The notes beneath the pieces are model-generated. The model saw only the letters and a program-made list of their open reading frames with translations, did not search any database and was not told the origin of the DNA. Below, one piece after another: positions 17,718 through 26,264 of a stretch of 51,523 nt of DNA; the first letter of the stretch is position 1; every line of letters starts with the position of its first letter. The position numbers and the translations under genes were made by a program. The DNA comes from an uncultured Bacteroidota bacterium (GTDB taxonomy: Bacteria; Bacteroidota; Bacteroidia; Flavobacteriales; Flavobacteriaceae). Location: NCBI GenBank assembly GCA_902609185.1, contig CACLQX010000003.1, positions 1 through 51,523 on the forward strand, read 5' to 3'.

Positions 17718-18872
17718 ATGGGTAAAGAAATAGTTAAGATTTTTGACACAACACTTAGAGATGGTGAGCAAGTTCCAGGCTGTAAGCTAGAGACTGAAAA
17801 AAAAGTCGAAATAGCCATGAGGTTGGATGAATTAGGAGTTGATATAATTGAAGCAGGCTTTCCAATTTCTAGCCCTGGAGATTATAAATCAGTTCAAGAA
17901 ATTTCTCAAGTTATAAAAAACTCCTCCGTATGTGGATTATCAAGAGCAGTCAAAAAGGATATTGAAGTTGCTGCTAATGCTCTTAAAAAGGCAAAAAAAC
18001 CTAGAATTCACACAGGTATTGGCACTTCTGATAGCCACATTAAATTCAAATTCAAATCCAACAGGGAAACAATAGCTAAAAGAGCGGTTGATGCTGTAAA
18101 ATATGCCAGAAACTTTGTTGAAGATATCGAGTTTTATGCAGAAGATGCAGGAAGAACTGACAATGATTTTCTGGCAAGTATTTGTGAAAAAGTCATTAAT
18201 GCAGGTGCAACTGTTTTAAATATTCCTGACACGACTGGTTATTGTCTACCAAATCAATATGCAAAAAAAATTGAATATTTAGTAAATAATGTTCCAAATA
18301 TTGATAAGGCAATTATTTCATGTCACTGCCACAATGATTTAGGTTTAGCTACAGCAAATTCAATTCAAGGTATAATAAGTGGTGCAAGGCAAATTGAATG
18401 TACTATAAATGGAATTGGTGAAAGAGCTGGAAACACATCTCTTGAAGAAGTTGTAATGGTTATGAGACAACATAGCGAACTTGGTTTTGATACAAAAATT
18501 AATTCAAAATTACTTTACAACACAAGTAAAATGGTATCAGAAATTATGGGTATGCCTGTTCAACCTAACAAAGCCATAGTTGGTTCTAATGCCTTCTCAC
18601 ACAGCTCAGGAATTCATCAAGACGGTGTAATTAAAAACAGAGAAACATATGAGATAATCAACCCGAATGATGTTGGAGTCAACGAATCTTCAATTGTTCT
18701 CACAGCAAGAAGTGGCAGAGCTGCTATTGCTTATAAATCTAAAAAAATCGGATTCAATCTAAGCAAAATTGAATTAGATAAAGTTTATGAGTTTTTTTTA
18801 AAATTTGCCGATATAAACAAAGAGGTTAAAGACACAGATTTACCAACTATAATAAAACAAGCATTGAAATAA
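17718..18872 (+). CDS. leuA: 2-isopropylmalate synthase, short form without C-terminal regulatory domain
   Basis: 384 aa; [55 protein letters not shown]. Confidence 0.9.
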   Translation: MGKEIVKIFDTTLRDGEQVPGCKLETEKKVEIAMRLDELGVDIIEAGFPISSPGDYKSVQEISQVIKNSSVCGLSRAVKKDIEVAANALKKAKKPRIHTGIGTSDSHIKFKFKSNRETIAKRAVDAVKYARNFVEDIEFYAEDAGRTDNDFLASICEKVINAGATVLNIPDTTGYCLPNQYAKKIEYLVNNVPNIDKAIISCHCHNDLGLATANSIQGIISGARQIECTINGIGERAGNTSLEEVVMVMRQHSELGFDTKINSKLLYNTSKMVSEIMGMPVQPNKAIVGSNAFSHSSGIHQDGVIKNRETYEIINPNDVGVNESSIVLTARSGRAAIAYKSKKIGFNLSKIELDKVYEFFLKFADINKEVKDTDLPTIIKQALK

Positions 18873-18875
18873 ATT

Positions 18876-20267
18876 ATGTCTAATACATTATTTGATAAAG
18901 TTTGGGACTCTCATGTGGTGAAAAAAATTAAAAATGGACCAGATGTCCTGTTTATTGATAGACACTTAGTACATGAAGTTACAAGTCCAGTTGCATTTTT
19001 GGGTTTAAATAATCGAAAGCTAAATGTTCTATTTCCCGAAAAAACTTTCGCTACTGCAGATCACAATACACCCACTAAAAACCAAAATCTTCCGATTAAA
19101 GACCCTTTGTCTGCAAAACAATTACAAACATTAAAAGTAAATGCTAAAAAACACAAAATACCATATTGGGGGTTAGGACACAAAAGAAATGGTATAGTTC
19201 ATGTTATTGGGCCAGAAAATGGAATTACATTACCAGGTGCTACAATTGTATGTGGTGATTCACATACTTCAACTCATGGAGCATTTGGAGCAATTGCATT
19301 TGGAATTGGAACTTCGGAGGTTGAAATGGTTTTATCAACTCAGTGTGTTTTACAACCTAAACCAAAGAAAATGAGAATAACCATTAATGGTGTTCTAAAA
19401 AAATATGTGACACCAAAAGATGTTGCTCTTTATATTATCTCACAAATTACAACATCCGGTGCAACAGGTCATTTTGTTGAATATGCTGGAAATATTTTCG
19501 AACAAATGAGTATGGAAGGAAGAATGACGGTTTGCAACTTAAGCATTGAAATGGGAGCACGAGGAGGTATAATTGCACCAGATCAAAAAACAATTAATTA
19601 TGTAAAAGGTAAAGAGTATGCTCCAAAAGGTGATGAATTTTTAAAACTATCTAAATACTGGATTAGTCTCAGAACTGAAAAAGATGCTTTGTTTGATAAG
19701 GAATTCTTTTTTGATGGAAATCAAATTGAACCAATGATTACCTATGGAACTAACCCTGGTATGGGTGTTTCAATTAGTGATGAAATACCTTGTTCAACAG
19801 ACTTAAATGTAAATAAAGAAACATTTGAAAAGTCTTTAAAATATATGAACTACAAAGAGGGTGATAACTTAATTGGGAAAAAAATTGATTTTGTTTTTTT
19901 GGGTAGTTGTACTAATGGAAGAATTGAGGATTTTAGGGAATTTGCCAACTTTGTCAAGGATAAAAAAAAATCCCCAAATGTCACTGCATGGCTTGTCCCG
20001 GGATCTCACAAAGTTCATAACGAAATAGTAAAGGAAGGTATTTTTGATATACTAATCAACTCTGGTTTTGAAATCAGAGAACCCGGATGCTCAGCTTGTC
20101 TTGCAATGAATGAAGATAAAATCCCTAATGGAAAATACGTTGTAAGCACATCAAATAGAAATTTTGAGGGAAGACAAGGTCCTGGAGCAAGAACACTTTT
20201 GGCAAGCCCAATAGTTGCAGCAGCAGCAGCTGTTACTGGAAAAATCACTGACCCAAGAAAAATTTAA
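18876..20267 (+). CDS. leuC: 3-isopropylmalate dehydratase large subunit
   Basis: 463 aa; [59 protein letters not shown]. Confidence 0.97.
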   Translation: MSNTLFDKVWDSHVVKKIKNGPDVLFIDRHLVHEVTSPVAFLGLNNRKLNVLFPEKTFATADHNTPTKNQNLPIKDPLSAKQLQTLKVNAKKHKIPYWGLGHKRNGIVHVIGPENGITLPGATIVCGDSHTSTHGAFGAIAFGIGTSEVEMVLSTQCVLQPKPKKMRITINGVLKKYVTPKDVALYIISQITTSGATGHFVEYAGNIFEQMSMEGRMTVCNLSIEMGARGGIIAPDQKTINYVKGKEYAPKGDEFLKLSKYWISLRTEKDALFDKEFFFDGNQIEPMITYGTNPGMGVSISDEIPCSTDLNVNKETFEKSLKYMNYKEGDNLIGKKIDFVFLGSCTNGRIEDFREFANFVKDKKKSPNVTAWLVPGSHKVHNEIVKEGIFDILINSGFEIREPGCSACLAMNEDKIPNGKYVVSTSNRNFEGRQGPGARTLLASPIVAAAAAVTGKITDPRKI

Positions 20268-20268
20268 A

Positions 20269-20865
20269 ATGAGTTACGATAAGTTTATTAAGTTAAGTAG
20301 TACTGTAGTTCCATTGCCAATTGAAAATATTGATACGGACCAAATCATTCCAGCTAGATTTTTAAAAGCAACGGAAAGGGTTGGTTTCGGCGAAAATTTA
20401 TTTAGAGATTGGAGGTATGATGAGAATAATATAAAAAAGAAAGATTTTGTTCTAAATAATCAGAAATTTTATGGGGATATTCTAGTAGCAGGTAAAAATT
20501 TTGGATCAGGATCATCGCGTGAACATGCTGCTTGGGCAATATATGATTACGGCTTTAGATGTGTTATTTCTAGTTTTTTTGCTGATATATTTAAAAATAA
20601 TTGTTTAAATATTGGTGTTCTTCCAGTTCAAGTAAGCTCAACGTTTTTAGAAAAAATCTTTGAACTTGTTCATGCAAATCCTGAGACTATTGTCAATGTT
20701 AATTTGGCTAGACAAAGTGTTTCTGTTAAAAACACAAAATTGATTGAAAATTTTAATATAAATGAATACAAAAAAAATAACATGCTAAATGGATTTGATG
20801 ATATTGATTATTTATTAAATATTAAAGATTCAATTATTAATTTTTCAAAAAACAGTCCGATATAA
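20269..20865 (+). CDS. leuD: 3-isopropylmalate dehydratase small subunit
   Basis: NIDTDQIIPARFLKATERVGFG, GSGSSREHAAWAIYDYGFRCVISSFFADIFKNN. ATG at 20269, immediately after leuC; the ORF-track start at 20215 lies inside leuC. Confidence 0.96.
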   Translation: MSYDKFIKLSSTVVPLPIENIDTDQIIPARFLKATERVGFGENLFRDWRYDENNIKKKDFVLNNQKFYGDILVAGKNFGSGSSREHAAWAIYDYGFRCVISSFFADIFKNNCLNIGVLPVQVSSTFLEKIFELVHANPETIVNVNLARQSVSVKNTKLIENFNINEYKKNNMLNGFDDIDYLLNIKDSIINFSKNSPI

Positions 20866-20867
20866 AA

Positions 20868-22382
20868 ATGAAAAATATAGAGGTCATGGATACAACATTG
20901 AGAGATGGTGAACAAACCTCGGGAATGTCATTTTCAGCTAGTGAAAAATTAACTATTACAAAACTTTTAATTAATGAGCTAGGTATTGATAGAATTGAGG
21001 TTGCATCAGCGCGTGTCTCATCCGGAGAATTTGATGCTGTCAAATCTATCACGAAATGGTCAAAAAAAAATAATTTAATTGAAAGAGTTGAAGTTCTTAC
21101 TTTTATTGACAACGGAATATCAATTGATTGGTTAAAAAAATGTGGTGGTAAAGTTCAAAATATTTTAGCAAAAGGGTCTTTAAATCATCTCAAATATCAA
21201 TTAAGAAAATCAAAAAATGATCATTTTAATGACGTACAAAAAATGATTGAATTAGCTGATAAAAATGAAATTAGCTCTAATATTTATTTAGAAGATTGGA
21301 GTAATGGAATGAAAAGTTCGCCTGATTATATTTATGAATTTATTAAAATGCTTAGGGGAACCAGTATTAAAAGGATCATGCTACCTGATACATTGGGGGT
21401 TCTTAACCCCGCAATGACGTATTCATATACAAATAGTCTATGTAATGAGTTTCCTGACTTGCATTTTGATTTTCATGGGCACAACGACTATGATTTGAGT
21501 GTTGCCAATACTCTCGAGGCAATTAAGGCTGGATGTAATGGTATTCACTCAACTATTAATGGAATGGGGGAAAGAGCTGGAAATACACCATTGGCTAGCA
21601 TAATTGCAGCAAATAACGATTTTTTAGAAAATTATAAGTTTGAAATTAATGAAAAAAATCTATATAATGTAAGTAAGTTGGTTTCTACGTTCAGCGGTTT
21701 TAGAATACCTCCTAATAAACCTGTTATTGGAGAAAATGTTTTTACACAAACTGCTGGTATTCACGCAGATGGAGATAGTAAAAATAACCTATACTACAAT
21801 AAATTACTTCCAGAAAGATTTGGTAGAAAACGAAAATATGCTTTGGGTAAAACCTCTGGAAAAGCTAACATAAAAAAGAATATAGAAAATTTAGGCTTAA
21901 ACTTATCTGATGATGAAATTAAAAAAGTTACAGCCAGGGTTATAGAACTGGGGGACAAAAAAGAAAAAGTGTCTGCTGATGATTTGCCATATATTATATC
22001 GGATATATTTAAAACAGGTAATTTTAAAAAGAAAATACAAATAAAGTCCTATTACCTTAAACACAAGAAAAAAAATAAACCATCTGCAAAGATAGAGGTT
22101 GATTATAAAGGAAAAATACACAAAGAGAGTGGTAAAGGAGATGGTCAGTTTGATGCATTTATGTCAGCATTAAAAAAACTTTATAAAAAAATTGATTTAG
22201 AACTTCCACTTCTTATTGATTATTCAGTCACAATTCCACCAGGTAGCAATTCAGATGCCCTATGCGAGACTTTTATAACATGGAAAAAATCAAATATGGA
22301 GGAGTTTGTAACAAGAGGTTTGGACTCTGATCAAACCGTATCAGCAATAAAAGCAACCGAAAAAATGTTAAATACAATTTAA
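20868..22382 (+). CDS. second isopropylmalate synthase-family enzyme with C-terminal LeuA dimerisation/regulatory domain (2-IPMS or citramalate synthase)
   Basis: 504 aa; [47 protein letters not shown], plus a C-terminal LeuA-dimer-like domain. Confidence 0.85.
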   Translation: MKNIEVMDTTLRDGEQTSGMSFSASEKLTITKLLINELGIDRIEVASARVSSGEFDAVKSITKWSKKNNLIERVEVLTFIDNGISIDWLKKCGGKVQNILAKGSLNHLKYQLRKSKNDHFNDVQKMIELADKNEISSNIYLEDWSNGMKSSPDYIYEFIKMLRGTSIKRIMLPDTLGVLNPAMTYSYTNSLCNEFPDLHFDFHGHNDYDLSVANTLEAIKAGCNGIHSTINGMGERAGNTPLASIIAANNDFLENYKFEINEKNLYNVSKLVSTFSGFRIPPNKPVIGENVFTQTAGIHADGDSKNNLYYNKLLPERFGRKRKYALGKTSGKANIKKNIENLGLNLSDDEIKKVTARVIELGDKKEKVSADDLPYIISDIFKTGNFKKKIQIKSYYLKHKKKNKPSAKIEVDYKGKIHKESGKGDGQFDAFMSALKKLYKKIDLELPLLIDYSVTIPPGSNSDALCETFITWKKSNMEEFVTRGLDSDQTVSAIKATEKMLNTI

Positions 22383-23449
22383 TGGACATAAAGATTACAA
22401 AATTATCAGGTGATGGAATTGGACCTGAAGTAATAAATGAAGCTGTAAAAGTTTGTGAGGCTATCTCTAAAAAATTTAACCATAAAATTATTTGGAGTGA
22501 AGGAATTGTTGGTGCAGATGCTATTGACAAAGTTGGGAATCCCTATCCTGATGAAACTCACATTAAATGTTTAAATTCTGACGCAGTTTTATTTGGAGCA
22601 ATTGGAGATCCAAAATTTGATAAGGATCCTAGTTTAAAAATTAGACCAGAGCAAGGACTTTTATCCATGAGAAAAAAACTGGGTCTTTACGCCAATATTC
22701 GTCCTACATTTACTTTTAAAGAATTAATTGACATGTCACCCTTAAAAAGAAAAATTATAGAGGGGACTGATATTATTTTTGTTAGAGAACTAACTAGCGG
22801 AATATATTTTGGAGAAAGAGGAAGATCAAATGATAGAAACTCTGCATTTGATACTTGTTATTATAAAAAAGAAGAAATTGAAAGGCTTGCAAAAGTTGGA
22901 TTTGATCTCTCAATGAAAAGATCTAAAAAACTATGCTGTGTAGACAAAGCTAATGTTCTAGAATCTTCAAGATTGTGGAGGGAAACAATTCAAAAAATGG
23001 AATTAAAGTATCCTGAAGTCAGCACTACATACGAATTTGTAGATGCAGTTGCCATGAGACTTATTCAGAATCCTAGTGAATATGATGTTTTAATAACCAG
23101 TAATTTATTTGGGGATATCTTAACTGATGAAGCATCAGTGATTTCTGGATCTATAGGGTTGATGCCCTCTGCATCAATTGGAGAAAAAACATCTGTTTAT
23201 GAGCCAATTCATGGGTCATACCCAGAAGCTGCGGGAAAAAACATTGCTAATCCTATAGCTACTGTACTATCATGTTCTATGATGTTTAAAGACTTTGGTT
23301 TAATTGAAGAATCAAAGCTAATTGATTATAGTGTCAAAGAGTCAATCAAAAACAGAAAATTAACAAAGGATTTATCTCATAAAAACTTCGTTACAACAAG
23401 TGAATTGGGAGATTGGATTGTCAAAAATATATATGATTTTAAATTTTAA
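22382..23449 (+). CDS. leuB: 3-isopropylmalate dehydrogenase
   Basis: 355 aa; KLSGDGIGPEVINEAVK, LFGAIGDPKFD, FVRELTSGIYFGERG, EPIHGSYPEAAGKNIANP. Confidence 0.96.
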   Translation: MDIKITKLSGDGIGPEVINEAVKVCEAISKKFNHKIIWSEGIVGADAIDKVGNPYPDETHIKCLNSDAVLFGAIGDPKFDKDPSLKIRPEQGLLSMRKKLGLYANIRPTFTFKELIDMSPLKRKIIEGTDIIFVRELTSGIYFGERGRSNDRNSAFDTCYYKKEEIERLAKVGFDLSMKRSKKLCCVDKANVLESSRLWRETIQKMELKYPEVSTTYEFVDAVAMRLIQNPSEYDVLITSNLFGDILTDEASVISGSIGLMPSASIGEKTSVYEPIHGSYPEAAGKNIANPIATVLSCSMMFKDFGLIEESKLIDYSVKESIKNRKLTKDLSHKNFVTTSELGDWIVKNIYDFKF

Positions 23450-25431
23450 ACTTCATCATCCATTTTCTTTTTCAAATCTACCAGAACGTCTAGATCACCC
23501 AATGTTGATTTATCAACTTTTTCTTTCTTAACCTTACTAGATATTTCTTTCTTCTTTGAGTATGTTGCTAAATGAGAAAGAACTATTCTTTTAAATTCAC
23601 TATTACACTCGATAACATTAAAGATTGTAACATCTCCTTTTTTTAGTAATGAACCATCTTCTTTAGTCATATGTTTTTTGGGAACAAAAGCTGAAAGTTC
23701 TTTACTTAAAATTATATTGGCACCTCTATCAGTTACGGAATCAATTTTTAATTCATGTGAGGTGTCTATGGCATATGTTTTTTCGTAAGTCACCCATGGA
23801 TTTTTAGTTGTTTGTTTATGTCCTAAACTTAGTTTTCTTTCGTCAACATCAAGTTCAAGCACAACAACTTCAATTTCATCTCCAATCTGGAAAAGCTCTG
23901 ATGGATGTTTAATCTTTTTTGTCCACGATAAGTCAGAAATGTAAACTAATCCATCTATACCTTCTTCCAGTTCCACAAAAACCCCAAAGTTTGTAAAATT
24001 TCTAATCTTTCCTTTGTGTTTAGATTTAGTAGGGTATTTTTCAGTTATGTCAGTCCATGGATCTGATGATAACTGTTTAATACCCAGTGACATTTTCCTT
24101 TCTTCTCTATCAATTGAAAGTATAACAGCTTCTACCTCATCACCAACATTAACAAAATCTTGTGCAGATCTTAGATGAGTAGACCATGACATTTCCGAAA
24201 CGTGAACTAAACCCTCTACACCGTCTGCAATTTCAATAAAGGCTCCATAATCAGCCAAAACTGAAACTTTTCCCTTAACATTATCACCTTCCTTAAGTTT
24301 TGAATCGAGATTTTCCCAAGGATGATCACTTAATTGTTTTACACCTAGCTGTATTCTTGATTTATCATCATCAAAATCTAAAATCACAACATTTAACTTT
24401 TGATCTAACTCTAATATTTCAGTAGGATGATTAATTCTATTCCAAGATAAATCAGTGATATGAATTAATCCATCAACTCCTCCAAGATCAACAAAAACAC
24501 CATAGGTAGTAATATTTTTTACAATGCCCTCTAGAACTTGTCCTTTTTCCAATTGTGAAATAATTTCTTTTTTCTGTTCTTCAATATCCGCCTCAATCAA
24601 AGCTTTATGAGAGACAACAACGTTTTTAAATTCATGATTTATTTTCACAATTTTGAATTCCATGTTCTTATTCAAATATTGATCGTAATCTCTTATTGGT
24701 TTAACATCAATTTGAGATCCTGGCAAAAATGCTTCTAATCCAAAAACATCAACAATCATCCCACCTTTTGTTCGGCATTTAACGAATCCAGTAACAACAG
24801 TTTCTTTATCATGTGCTTCAATAACCCTCTCCCACGCTTTTATTGTTCTTGCCTTTCTGTGTGATAAAACAAGTTGACCAGTCTTGTCTTCTTGAATATC
24901 TACAATTACCTCAACTGTATCACCAACCTTTAAAGCAGGGTTATATCTGAATTCATTTAAAGAAATAACACCTTCAGACTTGGCGTTGATATCAATAATA
25001 GCTTCTCTTTCAGTAATATTAATTACCACACCTTGAATTACATTTTCATCATAAGTGTCAACAAAATTTTCATCAATTAATTTTTCAAATTCCTTAATCT
25101 TTTTTTCTTCAATTAGCTCAATCCCTTCCTCAAACTTAGACCAGTCAAAATCATCAGGACTTTCTACTTCTAATTTTTTTGATTTAGACTTAGATTCTAT
25201 TTTTCTTTTGGACACAGATTTTTTTGTTTCGGTTGTTTTCTTCGAAACTGTTGTTTTCTTTGCAGCTGTTGTTTTCTTTGCAGCTGTTATTTTCTTTGCA
25301 ACTGTTGTTTTCTTTGCAACTGTTGTTTTCTTTGCAGCTGTTGTTTTATTTGCTGTGCTTATTTTTTTTGTAGTTACCTTTTTAGGAATTTTTGATGATT
25401 TGGATTCATCATCTTTTTTTTGAGGACTCAT
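23446..25431 (-). CDS. rpsA: 30S ribosomal protein S1 with Lys/Ala/Thr-rich repetitive N-terminal tail
   Basis: 661 aa; repeated S1 domains ([29 protein letters not shown]-like units); N-terminus [34 protein letters not shown]. Confidence 0.95.
   Translation of the reverse strand: [661 protein letters not shown]
25232..25357. repeat. ~7 tandem copies of an 18-bp unit (gttgttttctttgcagct) encoding [12 protein letters not shown] hexapeptides
   Basis: Read directly: units start at 25232, 25250, 25268, 25286, 25304, 25322 and 25340 with 0-5 substitutions. Confidence 0.92.
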
Positions 25432-25447
25432 ATTTACAAATTGTATT

Positions 25448-25478
25448 CTATAATTTTGTGGACTTAGGAAAATTATAG
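25448..25478 (-). promoter_or_regulatory. 10-bp perfect inverted repeat (11-nt loop) in the rpsA leader
   Basis: CTATAATTTT...AAAATTATAG, ending 17 nt upstream of the rpsA ATG. Confidence 0.5.
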
Positions 25479-25498
25479 AAGAAGTTATTTTAATTAAT

Positions 25499-25531
25499 GC
25501 CTTTTATTTATCCACAAAACCTTTAAAAGGC
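25499..25531 (-). promoter_or_regulatory. 8-bp perfect inverted repeat (17-nt loop) in the cmk-rpsA intergenic region
   Basis: GCCTTTTA...TAAAAGGC; the loop contains the complement of the proximal hairpin's loop. Confidence 0.5.
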
Positions 25532-25568
25532 AAGCGAATTTAGTATCAATAATTATTTTTAGCAAATG

Positions 25569-26261
25569 TTAAGGCATTTTTTTATTTATGATACTTTTAG
25601 TGTGATCCAACATTTGCTTTAAAACATCTCCAATTGATCTGTCATCATTATTAATGAACAGCGAATTTTTAGGAATAATTAGAGGTGAGTTTTTTCTATT
25701 TTTATCAATTTTATCTCTGCTTAAAAGATCATACCGAACCTCATCTATAGATAATTTTTTTTCTGATTGTTTTAGTTGATTATAGCGTCTCACAGAACGA
25801 GTTTTAATTGAAGAATCAATATAAAACTTGACATCAGCATCAGGAAAAACAAATGAACCAATATCTCTACCATCCATTACAATAGATTTATCTTTAGAAA
25901 TATCTCTCTGAATTTTAAGAACAAATTCTCTAATTTTTTGAAATTTAGCAATCTCACTTACATGATTTGAGACTTTTGATCCTCTAATTTTGTCTTCTAC
26001 ATCTAGATCATTAATGTGCATTTTAAAAATTCCATTTTTGTCTTCTTTTAATGAAATGTTAGATATTGATAGACTACTAATTAATTTATTTATTAAAAAT
26101 TTTCCATTTAATAATAGATTATTTTGTAGTGCGTATAATGTCACTGCTCGATAAATAGATCCAGAATCAATATGAGCAAATGATAGTTTTTTTGCAAGTT
26201 TCTTTGCTAGTGTACTTTTTCCTGAGGAGGATGGGCCATCAATTGTAACTATGAAATTCAA
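25569..26261 (-). CDS. cmk: cytidylate kinase
   Basis: 230 aa; IDGPSSSGKSTLAKKLAKKL, IDSGSIYRAVT, VMDGRDIGSFVFPDADVKFYIDSS; upstream of rpsA, the same order as in E. coli. Confidence 0.96.
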   Translation of the reverse strand: MNFIVTIDGPSSSGKSTLAKKLAKKLSFAHIDSGSIYRAVTLYALQNNLLLNGKFLINKLISSLSISNISLKEDKNGIFKMHINDLDVEDKIRGSKVSNHVSEIAKFQKIREFVLKIQRDISKDKSIVMDGRDIGSFVFPDADVKFYIDSSIKTRSVRRYNQLKQSEKKLSIDEVRYDLLSRDKIDKNRKNSPLIIPKNSLFINNDDRSIGDVLKQMLDHTKSIINKKMP

Positions 26262-26264
26262 AAT

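Noticed and set aside
25232-25357. Short regular repeats as a CRISPR-like array
   Set aside because: Contiguous 18-bp units without spacers, in frame inside rpsA and encoding a Lys/Ala/Thr repeat.
25508-25516. Perfect DnaA box TTATCCACA between cmk and rpsA
   Set aside because: Only one copy seen, no clustering; roughly 0.4-0.6 such matches are expected by chance in 51 kb at this composition. Better explained as part of the rpsA leader hairpin.
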